Origin: Anthonomus grandis grandis
Lineage: Eukaryota; Arthropoda; Insecta; Coleoptera; Curculionidae
DNA length: 64,000 nt
Reading direction: 5' to 3'
Assembly (NCBI RefSeq): GCF_022605725.1
Contig: NC_065557.1
Span: 1,240,001-1,304,000, forward strand
Of the stretch, positions 29,701 through 44,200 are shown piece by piece; position 1 is the stretch's first letter; the number at the start of each line of letters is the position of its first letter. A program made the position numbers and the translations under genes. The notes beneath the pieces were generated by a model, which worked only from the letters and a program-made list of their open reading frames with translations, was not told the origin of the DNA and did no database searches.

Positions 29701-32700
29701 TTCCAGTCGATCGAAACACTATTTAGAAAATGAAGCCCTGATATAGAACATAGATGAAAAAATTAAATTCTCATTTATATATCCCTATCTCAGTCTAACA
29801 ATTAGAAGAGGATGGGAATAAAGTGATGTTTTTCGGGTATAATTAGGCACATCACGAATGAAAAACACTATTTCCAGTCGATCCAAACACTATTTAGAAA
29901 ATGAAGCAATAATATAGAAAATAGGTGAAAAAATCGAATTCTCATTTATATATCCCTATCTCAGTCTAACAATTAGAAGAGGATGGGAGTAAAGTGATGT
30001 TTTTCGGGTATAATTAGGCACATCACGAATGAAAAACACTATTTCCAGTCGATCCAAACACTATTTAGAAAATGAAGCAATGATATAGAAAATAGGTGAA
30101 AAAATCGAATTCTCATTTATATATCCCTATCTCAGTCTAACAATTAGAAGAGGATGGGAATAAAGTGATGTTTTTCGGGTATAATTAGGCACATCACGAA
30201 TGAAAAACACTATTTCCAGTCGATCCAAACACTATTTAGAAAATGAAGCAATGATATAGAAAATAGCTGGAAAAATTGAATTCTCATTTATATATCCCTA
30301 TCTCAGTCTAACAATTAGAAGAGGATAAGAATAAAGTGATGTTTTTCGGATATAATTAGGCACATTACGAAAGAAAAACACTATTTCCAGTCGATCCAAA
30401 CACTATTTAGAAAATAAAGCAATGATATAGAAAATAGATGGAAAAATTGAATTCTCATTTATATATCCCTATCTCAGTCTAACAATTAGAAGAGGATGGG
30501 AGTAAAGTGATGTTTTTCGGGTATAATTAGGCACATTACGAAAGAAAAACACTATTTCCAGTCGATCCAAACACTATTTAGAAAATGAAGCAATGATATA
30601 GAAAATAGGTGGAAAAATTTAATTCTCATTTATATATCCCTATCTCAGTCTAACAATTAGAAGAGGATGGGAGTAAAGTGATGTTTTTCGGGTATAATTA
30701 GGCACATTACGGAAGAAAAACACTATTTCCAGTCGATCCAAACACTATTTAGAAAATGAAGCAATGATATAGAAAATAGGTGGAAAAATTGAATTCTCAT
30801 TTATATATCCCTATCTCAGTCTAACAATTAGAAGAGGATGGGAGTAAAGTGATGTTTTTCGGGTATAATTAGGCACATTACGAAAGAAAAACACTATTTC
30901 CAGTCGATCCAAACACTATTTAGAAAATGAAGCAATGATATAGAAAATAGGTGGAAAAATTGAATTCTCATTTATATATCCCTATCTCAGTCTAACAATT
31001 AGAAGAGGATGGGAATAAAGTGATGTTTTTCGGGTATAATTAGGCACACTACGAAAGAAAAACACTATTTCCAGTCGATCCAAACACTATTTAGAAAATG
31101 AAGCAATGATATAGAAAATAGATGGAAAAATTGAATTCTCATTTATATATCCCTATCTCAGTCTAACAATTAGAAGAGGATGGGAATAAAGTGATGTTTT
31201 TCTGGTACAATTAGGCCCATTACGAAAGAAAAACACTATTTCCAGTCGATCCAAACACTATTTAGAAAATGAAGCAATGATATAGAAAATAGGTGGAAAA
31301 ATTGAATTCTCATTTATATATCCCTATCTCAGTCTAACAATTAGAAGAGGATGGGAGTAAAGTGATGTTTTTCGGGTATAATTAGGCACATTACGAAAGA
31401 AAAACACTATTTCCAGTCGATCCAAACACTATTTAGAAAATGAAGCAATGATATAGAAAATAGATGGAAAAATTAAATTCTCATTTATATATCCCTATCT
31501 CAGTCTAACAATTAGAAGAGGATGGGAATAAAGTGATGTTTTTCGGGTATAATTAGGCACACTACGAAAGAAAAACACTATTTCCAGTCGATCCAAACAC
31601 TATTTAGAAAATGAAGCAATGATATAGAAAATAGATGGAAAAATTAAATTCTCATTTATATATCCCTATCTCAGTCTAACAATTAGAAGAGGATGGGAAT
31701 AAAGTGAAGTTTTTCAGGTATAATTAGGCACATTACGAAAGAAAAACACTATTTCCAGTCGATCGAAACACTATTTAGAAAATGAAGCCCTGATATAGAA
31801 CATAGATGAAAAAATTGAATTCTCATTTATATATCCCTATCTCAGTCTAACAATTAGAAGAGGATGGGAATAAAGTGATGTTTTTCGGGTATAATTAGGC
31901 ACATCACGAATGAAAAACACCATTTCCAGTCGATCCAAACACTATTTAGAAAATGAAGCAATGATATAGAAAATAGATGGAAAAATTAAATTCTCATTTA
32001 TATATCCCTATCTCAGTCTAACAATTAGAAGAGGATGGGGGTAAAGTGATGTTTTTCGGGTATAATTAGGCACATTACGAAAGAAAAACACTATTTCCAG
32101 TCGATCCAAACACTATTTAGAAAATGAAGCAATGATATAGAAAATAGGTGGAAAAATTAAATTCTCATTTATATATCCCTATCTCAGTCTAACAGTTAGA
32201 AGAGGATGGGAATAAAGTGATGTTTCTCGGGTATAATTAGGCACATTACGAAAGAAAAACACTATTTCCAGTCGATCCAAACACTATTTGGAAAATGAAG
32301 CAATGATATAGAAAATAGGTGGAAAAATTGAATTCTCATTTATATATCCCTATCTCAGTCTAACAATTAGAAGAGGATAAGAATAAAGTGATGTTTTTCG
32401 GGTATAATTAGGTACATTACAAAAGAAAAACACTATTTCCAGTCGATCCAAACACTATTTAGAAAATGAAGCAATAATATAGAAAATAGGTGAAAAAATC
32501 GAATTCTCATTTATATATCCCTATCTCAGTCTAACAATTAGAAGAGGATAAGAATAAAGTGATGTTTTTCGGGTATAATTAGGTACATTACAAAAGAAAA
32601 ACACTATTTCCAGTCGATCCAAACACTATTTAGAAAATGAAGCAATGATATAGAAAATAGATGGAAAAATTAAATTCTCATTTATATATCCCTATCTCAG

Positions 32701-35700
32701 TCTAACAATTAGAAGAGGATGGGAGTAAAGTGATGTTTTTCGGGTATAATTAGGCACATTACGAAAGAAAAACACTATTTCCAGTCGATCCAAACACTAT
32801 TTAGAAAATGAAGCAATGATATAGAAAATAGATGGAAAAATTGAATTCTCATTTATATATCCCTATCTCAGTCTAACAATTAGAAGAGGATGGGAGTAAA
32901 GTGATGTTTTTCGGGTATAATTAGGCACATTACGAAAGAAAAACACTATTTCCAGTCGATCCAAACACTATTTAGAAAATGAAGCAATGATATAGAAAAT
33001 AGGTGGAAAAATTTAATTCTCATTTATATATCCCTATCTCAGTCTAACAATTAGAAGAGGATGGGAGTAAAGTGATGTTTTTCGGGTATAATTAGGCACA
33101 TTACGAAAGAAAAACACTATTTCCAGTCGATCCAAACACTATTTAGAAAATGAAGCAATGATATAGAAAATAGATGGAAAAATTGAATTCTCATTTATAT
33201 ATCCCTATCTCAGTCTAACAATTAGAAGAGGATGGGAGTAAAGTGATGTTTTTCGGGTATAATTAGGCACATTACGAAAGAAAAACACTATTTCCAGTCG
33301 ATCCAAACACTATTTAGAAAATGAAGCAATGATATAGAAAATAGATGGAAAAATTAAATTCTCATTTATATATCCCTATCTCAGTCTAACAATTAGAAGA
33401 GGATGGGAGTAAAGTGATGTTTTTCGGGTATAATTAGGCACATTACGAAAGAAAAACACTATTTCCAGTCGATCCAAACACTATTTAGAAAATGAAGCAA
33501 TGATATAGAAAATAGATGGAAAAATTGAATTCTCATTTATATATCCCTATCTCAGTCTAACAATTAGAAGAGGATGGGAGTAAAGTGATGTTTTTCGGGT
33601 ATAATTAGGCACATTACGAAAGAAAAACACTATTTCCAGTCGATCCAAACACTATTTAGAAAATGAAGCAATGATATAGAAAATAGGTGGAAAAATTTAA
33701 TTCTCATTTATATATCCCTATCTCAGTCTAACAATTAGAAGAGGATGGGAGTAAAGTGATGTTTTTCGGGTATAATTAGGCACATTACGAAAGAAAAACA
33801 CTATTTCCAGTCGATCCAAACACTATTTAGAAAATGAAGCAATGATATAGAAAATAGGTGGAAAAATTTAATTCTCATTTATATATCCCTATCTCAGTCT
33901 AACAATTAGAAGAGGATGGGAGTAAAGTGATGTTTTTCGGGTATAATTAGGCACATTACGAAAGAAAAACACTATTTCCAGTCGATCCAAACACTATTTA
34001 GAAAATGAAGCAATGATATAGAAAATAGGTGGAAAAATCGAATTCTCATTTATATATCCCTATCTCAGTCTAACAATTAAAAGAGGATGGGAATAAAGTG
34101 ATGTTTTTCGGGTATAATTAGGCACACTACGAAAGAAAAACACTATTTCCAGTCGATCCAAACACTATTTAGAAAATGAAGCAATGATATAGAAAATAGA
34201 TGGAAAAATTAAATTCTCATTTATATATCCCTATCTCAGTCTAACAATTAGAAGAGGATGGGAATAAAGTGAAGTTTTTCAGGTATAATTAGGCACATTA
34301 CGAAAGAAAAACACTATTTCCAGTCGATCGAAACACTATTTAGAAAATGAAGCCCTGATATAGAACATAGATGAAAAAATTAAATTCTCATTTATATATC
34401 CCTATCTCAGTCTAACAATTAGAAGAGGATGGGAATAAAGTGATGTTTTTCGGGTATAATTAGGCACATCACGAATGAAAAACACTATTTCCAGTCGATC
34501 CAAACACTATTTAGAAAATGAAGCAATAATATAGAAAATAGGTGAAAAAATCGAATTCTCATTTATATATCCCTATCTCAGTCTAACAATTAGAAGAGGA
34601 TGGGAGTAAAGTGATGTTTTTCGGGTATAATTAGGCACATCACGAATGAAAAACACTATTTCCAGTCGATCCAAACACTATTTAGAAAATGAAGCAATGA
34701 TATAGAAAATAGGTGAAAAAATCGAATTCTCATTTATATATCCCTATCTCAGTCTAACAATTAGAAGAGGATGGGAATAAAGTGATGTTTTTCGGGTATA
34801 ATTAGGCACATCACGAATGAAAAACACTATTTCCAGTCGATCCAAACACTATTTAGAAAATGAAGCAATGATATAGAAAATAGCTGGAAAAATTGAATTC
34901 TCATTTATATATCCCTATCTCAGTCTAACAATTAGAAGAGGATAAGAATAAAGTGATGTTTTTCGGATATAATTAGGCACATTACGAAAGAAAAACACTA
35001 TTTCCAGTCGATCCAAACACTATTTAGAAAATAAAGCAATGATATAGAAAATAGATGGAAAAATTGAATTCTCATTTATATATCCCTATCTCAGTCTAAC
35101 AATTAGAAGAGGATGGGAGTAAAGTGATGTTTTTCGGGTATAATTAGGCACATTACGAAAGAAAAACACTATTTCCAGTCGATCCAAACACTATTTAGAA
35201 AATGAAGCAATGATATAGAAAATAGGTGGAAAAATTTAATTCTCATTTATATATCCCTATCTCAGTCTAACAATTAGAAGAGGATGGGAGTAAAGTGATG
35301 TTTTTCGGGTATAATTAGGCACATTACGGAAGAAAAACACTATTTCCAGTCGATCCAAACACTATTTAGAAAATGAAGCAATGATATAGAAAATAGGTGG
35401 AAAAATTGAATTCTCATTTATATATCCCTATCTCAGTCTAACAATTAGAAGAGGATGGGAGTAAAGTGATGTTTTTCGGGTATAATTAGGCACATTACGA
35501 AAGAAAAACACTATTTCCAGTCGATCCAAACACTATTTAGAAAATGAAGCAATGATATAGAAAATAGGTGGAAAAATTGAATTCTCATTTATATATCCCT
35601 ATCTCAGTCTAACAATTAGAAGAGGATGGGAATAAAGTGATGTTTTTCGGGTATAATTAGGCACACTACGAAAGAAAAACACTATTTCCAGTCGATCCAA

Positions 35701-36600
35701 ACACTATTTAGAAAATGAAGCAATGATATAGAAAATAGATGGAAAAATTGAATTCTCATTTATATATCCCTATCTCAGTCTAACAATTAGAAGAGGATGG
35801 GAATAAAGTGATGTTTTTCTGGTACAATTAGGCCCATTACGAAAGAAAAACACTATTTCCAGTCGATCCAAACACTATTTAGAAAATGAAGCAATGATAT
35901 AGAAAATAGGTGGAAAAATTGAATTCTCATTTATATATCCCTATCTCAGTCTAACAATTAGAAGAGGATGGGAGTAAAGTGATGTTTTTCGGGTATAATT
36001 AGGCACATTACGAAAGAAAAACACTATTTCCAGTCGATCCAAACACTATTTAGAAAATGAAGCAATGATATAGAAAATAGATGGAAAAATTAAATTCTCA
36101 TTTATATATCCCTATCTCAGTCTAACAATTAGAAGAGGATGGGAATAAAGTGATGTTTTTCGGGTATAATTAGGCACACTACGAAAGAAAAACACTATTT
36201 CCAGTCGATCCAAACACTATTTAGAAAATGAAGCAATGATATAGAAAATAGATGGAAAAATTAAATTCTCATTTATATATCCCTATCTCAGTCTAACAAT
36301 TAGAAGAGGATGGGAATAAAGTGAAGTTTTTCAGGTATAATTAGGCACATTACGAAAGAAAAACACTATTTCCAGTCGATCGAAACACTATTTAGAAAAT
36401 GAAGCCCTGATATAGAACATAGATGAAAAAATTGAATTCTCATTTATATATCCCTATCTCAGTCTAACAATTAGAAGAGGATGGGAATAAAGTGATGTTT
36501 TTCGGGTATAATTAGGCACATCACGAATGAAAAACACCATTTCCAGTCGATCCAAACACTATTTAGAAAATGAAGCAATGATATAGAAAATAGCTGGAAA
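23785..36600. repeat. Satellite C block 1: 24-mer HORs (4104, 4104, 4617 bp)
   Basis: Private variants mark the period. CTAACAGTTAG occurs at 23981, 28085 and 32189, exactly 4104 bp (24 x 171) apart. The AATTAAAAGAGG variant is at 25351, 29455 and 34072, giving 4104 and then 4617 bp. ACCATTTCC is at 27815, 31919 and 36536 with the same spacings. The third copy has three extra monomers, inserted at about 33.0-33.7 kb. Agreement between copies is almost base-perfect over the stretches compared. Confidence 0.93.
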
Positions 36601-39600
36601 AATTGAATTCTCATTTATATATCCCTATCTCAGTCTAACAATTAGAAGAGGATGGGAGTAAAGTGATGTTTTTCGGGTATAATTAGGCACATTACGAAAG
36701 AAAAACACTATTTCCAGTCGATCCAAACACTATTTAGAAAATGAAGCAATGATATAGAAAATAGATGGAAAAATTGAATTCTCATTTATATATCCCTATC
36801 TCAGTCTAACAATTAGAAGAGGATGGGAATAAAGTGATGTTTTTCTGGTACAATTAGGCCCATTACGAAAGAAAAACACCATTTCCAGTCGATCCAAACA
36901 CTATTTAGAAAATGAAGCAATAATATAGAAAATAGGTGAAAAAATCGAATTCTCATTTATATATCCCTATCTCAGTCTAACAATTAGAAGAGGATGGGAG
37001 TAAAGTGATGTTTTTCGGGTATAATTAGGCACATCACGAATGAAAAACACTATTTCCAGTCGATCCAAACACTATTTAGAAAATGAAGCAATAATATAGA
37101 AAATAGGTGAAAAAATCGAATTCTCATTTATATATCCCTATCTCAGTCTAACAATTAGAAGAGGATGGGAGTAAAGTGATGTTTTTCGGGTATAATTAGG
37201 CACATCACGAATGAAAAACACTATTTCCAGTCGATCCAAACACTATTTAGAAAATGAAGCAATGATATAGAAAATAGGTGAAAAAATCGAATTCTCATTT
37301 ATATATCCCTATCTCAGTCTAACAATTAGAAGAGGATGGGAATAAAGTGATGTTTTTCGGGTATAATTAGGCACATCACGAATGAAAAACACTATTTCCA
37401 GTCGATCCAAACACTATTTAGAAAATGAAGCAATGATATAGAAAATAGCTGGAAAAATTGAATTCTCATTTATATATCCCTATCTCAGTCTAACAATTAG
37501 AAGAGGATAAGAATAAAGTGATGTTTTTCGGGTATAATTAGGTACATTACAAAAGAAAAACACTATTTCCAGTCGATCCAAACACTATTTAGAAAATGAA
37601 GCAATAATATAGAAAATAGGTGAAAAAATCGAATTCTCATTTATATATCCCTATCTCAGTCTAACAATTAGAAGAGGATAAGAATAAAGTGATGTTTTTC
37701 GGATATAATTAGGCACATTACGAAAGAAAAACACTATTTCCAGTCGATCCAAACACTATTTAGAAAATAAAGCAATGATATAGAAAATAGATGGAAAAAT
37801 TGAATTCTCATTTATATATCCCTATCTCAGTCTAACAATTAGAAGAGGATGGGAGTAAAGTGATGTTTTTCGGGTATAATTAGGCACATTACGAAAGAAA
37901 AACACTATTTCCAGTCGATCCAAACACTATTTAGAAAATAAAGCAATGATATAGAAAATAGATGGAAAAATTGAATTCTCATTTATATATCCCTATCTCA
38001 GTCTAACAATTAGAAGAGGATGGGAGTAAAGTGATGTTTTTCGGGTATAATTAGGCACATTACGAAAGAAAAACACTATTTCCAGTCGATCCAAACACTA
38101 TTTAGAAAATGAAGCAATGATATAGAAAATAGGTGGAAAAATTTAATTCTCATTTATATATCCCTATCTCAGTCTAACAATTAGAAGAGGATGGGAGTAA
38201 AGTGATGTTTTTCGGGTATAATTAGGCACATTACGGAAGAAAAACACTATTTCCAGTCGATCCAAACACTATTTAGAAAATGAAGCAATGATATAGAAAA
38301 TAGGTGGAAAAATTGAATTCTCATTTATATATCCCTATCTCAGTCTAACAATTAGAAGAGGATGGGAGTAAAGTGATGTTTTTCGGGTATAATTAGGCAC
38401 ATTACGAAAGAAAAACACTATTTCCAGTCGATCCAAACACTATTTAGAAAATGAAGCAATGATATAGAAAATAGGTGGAAAAATTGAATTCTCATTTATA
38501 TATCCCTATCTCAGTCTAACAATTAGAAGAGGATGGGAATAAAGTGATGTTTTTCGGGTATAATTAGGCACACTACGAAAGAAAAACACTATTTCCAGTC
38601 GATCCAAACACTATTTAGAAAATGAAGCAATGATATAGAAAATAGATGGAAAAATTGAATTCTCATTTATATATCCCTATCTCAGTCTAACAATTAGAAG
38701 AGGATGGGAATAAAGTGATGTTTTTCTGGTACAATTAGGCCCATTACGAAAGAAAAACACTATTTCCAGTCGATCCAAACACTATTTAGAAAATGAAGCA
38801 ATGATATAGAAAATAGGTGGAAAAATTGAATTCTCATTTATATATCCCTATCTCAGTCTAACAATTAGAAGAGGATGGGAGTAAAGTGATGTTTTTCGGG
38901 TATAATTAGGCACATTACGAAAGAAAAACACTATTTCCAGTCGATCCAAACACTATTTAGAAAATGAAGCAATGATATAGAAAATAGGTGGAAAAATTGA
39001 ATTCTCATTTATATATCCCTATCTCAGTCTAACAATTAGAAGAGGATGGGAGTAAAGTGATGTTTTTCGGGTATAATTAGGCACATTACGAAAGAAAAAC
39101 ACTATTTCCAGTCGATCCAAACACTATTTAGAAAATGAAGCAATGATATAGAAAATAGGTGGAAAAATTTAATTCTCATTTATATATCCCTATCTCAGTC
39201 TAACAATTAGAAGAGGATGGGAGTAAAGTGATGTTTTTCGGGTATAATTAGGCACATTACGGAAGAAAAACACTATTTCCAGTCGATCCAAACACTATTT
39301 AGAAAATAAAGCAATGATATAGAAAATAGATGGAAAAATTGAATTCTCATTTATATATCCCTATCTCAGTCTAACAATTAGAAGAGGATGGGAGTAAAGT
39401 GATGTTTTTCGGGTATAATTAGGCACATTACGAAAGAAAAACACTATTTCCAGTCGATCCAAACACTATTTAGAAAATAAAGCAATGATATAGAAAATAG
39501 ATGGAAAAATTGAATTCTCATTTATATATCCCTATCTCAGTCTAACAATTAGAAGAGGATGGGAGTAAAGTGATGTTTTTCGGGTATAATTAGGCACATT

Positions 39601-41220
39601 ACGAAAGAAAAACACTATTTCCAGTCGATCCAAACACTATTTAGAAAATGAAGCAATGATATAGAAAATAGGTGGAAAAATTTAATTCTCATTTATATAT
39701 CCCTATCTCAGTCTAACAATTAGAAGAGGATGGGAGTAAAGTGATGTTTTTCGGGTATAATTAGGCACATTACGAAAGAAAAACACTATTTCCAGTCGAT
39801 CCAAACACTATTTAGAAAATGAAGCAATGATATAGAAAATAGGTGGAAAAATTTAATTCTCATTTATATATCCCTATCTCAGTCTAACAATTAGAAGAGG
39901 ATGGGAGTAAAGTGATGTTTTTCGGGTATAATTAGGCACATTACGAAAGAAAAACACTATTTCCAGTCGATCCAAACACTATTTAGAAAATGAAGCAATG
40001 ATATAGAAAATAGGTGGAAAAATTTAATTCTCATTTATATATCCCTATCTCAGTCTAACAATTAGAAGAGGATGGGAATAAAGTGATGTTTTTCGGGTAT
40101 AATTAGGCACATTACGAAAGAAAAACACTATTTCCAGTCGATCCAAACACTATTTAGAAAATGAAGCAATGATATAGAAAATAGATGGAAAAATTGAATT
40201 CTCATTTATATATCCCTATCTCAGTCTAACAATTAGAAGAGGATGGGAGTAAAGTGATGTTTTTCGGGTATAATTAGGCACATTACGGAAGAAAAACACT
40301 ATTTCCAGTCGATCCAAACACTATTTAGAAAATGAAGCAATGATATAGAAAATAGGTGGAAAAATTGAATTCTCATTTATATATCCCTATCTCAGTCTAA
40401 CAATTAGAAGAGGATGGGAGTAAAGTGATGTTTTTCGGGTATAATTAGGCACATTACGAAAGAAAAACACTATTTCCAGTCGATCCAAACACTATTTAGA
40501 AAATGAAGCAATGATATAGAAAATAGGTGGAAAAATTGAATTCTCATTTATATATCCCTATCTCAGTCTAACAATTAGAAGAGGATGGGAATAAAGTGAT
40601 GTTTTTCGGGTATAATTAGGCACACTACGAAAGAAAAACACTATTTCCAGTCGATCCAAACACTATTTAGAAAATGAAGCAATGATATAGAAAATAGGTG
40701 GAAAAATTGAATTCTCATTTATATATCCCTATCTCAGTCTAACAATTAGAAGAGGATGGGAATAAAGTGATGTTTTTCGGGTATAATTAGGCACATTACG
40801 AAAGAAAAACACTATTTCCAGTCGATCCAAACACTATTTAGAAAATGAAGCAATGATATAGAAAATAGATGGAAAAATTGAATTCTCATTTATATATCCC
40901 TATCTCAGTCTAACAATTAGAAGAGGATGGGAGTAAAGTGATGTTTTTCGGGTATAATTAGGCACATTACGGAAGAAAAACACTATTTCCAGTCGATCCA
41001 AACACTATTTAGAAAATGAAGCAATGATATAGAAAATAGGTGGAAAAATTGAATTCTCATTTATATATCCCTATCTCAGTCTAACAATTAGAAGAGGATG
41101 GGAGTAAAGTGATGTTTTTCGGGTATAATTAGGCACATTACGAAAGAAAAACACTATTTCCAGTCGATCCAAACACTATTTAGAAAATGAAGCAATGATA
41201 TAGAAAATAGATGGAAAAAT
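36601..41220. repeat. Satellite C block 2: rearranged mosaic of block-1 monomers
   Basis: The same variants as block 1 occur (TCTGGTACAATTAGGCCC, GGATAAGAATAAAG, AAAATAAAGC, TTACGGAAG) but in shuffled order and with short local duplications. The 24-mer phase is lost. Confidence 0.75.
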
Positions 41221-44200
41221 TGAATTCTCATTTATATATTCCTATCTCAGTCTAACAATTAGAAGAGGATGGGAATAAAGTGATGTTTTTCGGGTATAAT
41301 TAGGCCCATTACGAAAGAAAAACACTATTTCCAGTCGATCCAAACACTATTTAGAAAATGAAGCAATGATATAGAAAATAGATGGAAAAATTGAATTCTC
41401 ATTTATATATTCCTATCTCAGTCTAACAATTAGAAGAGGATGGGAATAAAGTGATGTTTTTCGGGTATAATTAGGCCCATTACGAAAGAAAAACACTATT
41501 TCCAGTCGATCCAAACACTATTTAGAAAATGAAGCAATGATATAGAAAATAGATGGAAAAATTGAATTCTCATTTATATATTCCTATCTCAGTCTAACAA
41601 TTAGAAGAGGATGGGAATAAAGTGATGTTTTTCTGGTACAATTAGGCCCATTACGAAAGAAAAACACTATTTCCAGTCGATCCAAACACTATTTAGAAAA
41701 TGAAGCAATGATATAGAAAATAGATGGAAAAATTGAATTCTCATTTATATATCCCTATCTCAGTCTAACAATTAGAAGAGGATGGGAGTAAAGTGATGTT
41801 TTTCGGGTATAATTAGGCACATTACGGAAGAAAAACACTATTTCCAGTCGATCCAAACACTATTTAGAAAATGAAGCAATGATATAGAAAATAGGTGGAA
41901 AAATTGAATTCTCATTTATATATCCCTATCTCAGTCTAACAATTAGAAGAGGATGGGAGTAAAGTGATGTTTTTCGGGTATAATTAGGCACATTACGAAA
42001 GAAAAACACTATTTCCAGTCGATCCAAACACTATTTAGAAAATAAAGCAATGATATAGAAAATAGATGGAAAAATTGAATTCTCATTTATATATCCCTAT
42101 CTCAGTCTAACAATTAGAAGAGGATGGGAGTAAAGTGATGTTTTTCGGGTATAATTAGGCACATTACGAAAGAAAAACACTATTTCCAGTCGATCCAAAC
42201 ACTATTTAGAAAATGAAGCAATGATATAGAAAATAGGTGGAAAAATTTAATTCTCATTTATATATCCCTATCTCAGTCTAACAATTAGAAGAGGATGGGA
42301 GTAAAGTGATGTTTTTCGGGTATAATTAGGCACATTACGAAAGAAAAACACTATTTCCAGTCGATCCAAACACTATTTAGAAAATGAAGCAATGATATAG
42401 AAAATAGGTGGAAAAATTGAATTCTCATTTATATATCCCTATCTCAGTCTAACAATTAGAAGAGGATGGGAGTAAAGTGATGTTTTTCGGGTATAATTAG
42501 GCACATTACGAAAGAAAAACACTATTTCCAGTCGATCCAAACACTATTTAGAAAATGAAGCAATGATATAGAAAATAGGTGGAAAAATTTAATTCTCATT
42601 TATATATCCCTATCTCAGTCTAACAATTAGAAGAGGATGGGAGTAAAGTGATGTTTTTCGGGTATAATTAGGCACATTACGAAAGAAAAACACTATTTCC
42701 AGTCGATCCAAACACTATTTAGAAAATGAAGCAATGATATAGAAAATAGGTGGAAAAATTTAATTCTCATTTATATATCCCTATCTCAGTCTAACAATTA
42801 GAAGAGGATGGGAATAAAGTGATGTTTTTCGGGTATAATTAGGCACATTACGAAAGAAAAACACTATTTCCAGTCGATCCAAACACTATTTAGAAAATGA
42901 AGCAATGATATAGAAAATAGATGGAAAAATTGAATTCTCATTTATATATCCCTATCTCAGTCTAACAATTAGAAGAGGATGGGAGTAAAGTGATGTTTTT
43001 CGGGTATAATTAGGCACATTACGGAAGAAAAACACTATTTCCAGTCGATCCAAACACTATTTAGAAAATGAAGCAATGATATAGAAAATAGGTGGAAAAA
43101 TTGAATTCTCATTTATATATCCCTATCTCAGTCTAACAATTAGAAGAGGATGGGAGTAAAGTGATGTTTTTCGGGTATAATTAGGCACATTACGAAAGAA
43201 AAACACTATTTCCAGTCGATCCAAACACTATTTAGAAAATGAAGCAATGATATAGAAAATAGGTGGAAAAATTGAATTCTCATTTATATATCCCTATCTC
43301 AGTCTAACAATTAGAAGAGGATGGGAATAAAGTGATGTTTTTCGGGTATAATTAGGCACACTACGAAAGAAAAACACTATTTCCAGTCGATCCAAACACT
43401 ATTTAGAAAATGAAGCAATGATATAGAAAATAGATGGAAAAATTGAATTCTCATTTATATATTCCTATCTCAGTCTAACAATTAGAAGAGGATGGGAATA
43501 AAGTGATGTTTTTCGGGTATAATTAGGCCCATTACGAAAGAAAAACACTATTTCCAGTCGATCCAAACACTATTTAGAAAATGAAGCAATGATATAGAAA
43601 ATAGATGGAAAAATTGAATTCTCATTTATATATTCCTATCTCAGTCTAACAATTAGAAGAGGATGGGAATAAAGTGATGTTTTTCGGGTATAATTAGGCC
43701 CATTACGAAAGAAAAACACTATTTCCAGTCGATCCAAACACTATTTAGAAAATGAAGCAATGATATAGAAAATAGATGGAAAAATTGAATTCTCATTTAT
43801 ATATTCCTATCTCAGTCTAACAATTAGAAGAGGATGGGAATAAAGTGATGTTTTTCTGGTACAATTAGGCCCATTACGAAAGAAAAACACTATTTCCAGT
43901 CGATCCAAACACTATTTAGAAAATGAAGCAATGATATAGAAAATAGATGGAAAAATTGAATTCTCATTTATATATTCCTATCTCAGTCTAACAATTAGAA
44001 GAGGATGGGAGTAAAGTGATGTTTTTCGGGTATAATTAGGCACATTACGAAAGAAAAACACTATTTCCAGTCGATCCAAACACTATTTAGAAAATGAAGC
44101 AATGATATAGAAAATAGATGGAAAAATTGAATTCTCATTTATATATTCCTATCTCAGTCTAACAATTAGAAGAGGATGGGAATAAAGTGATGTTTTTCGG

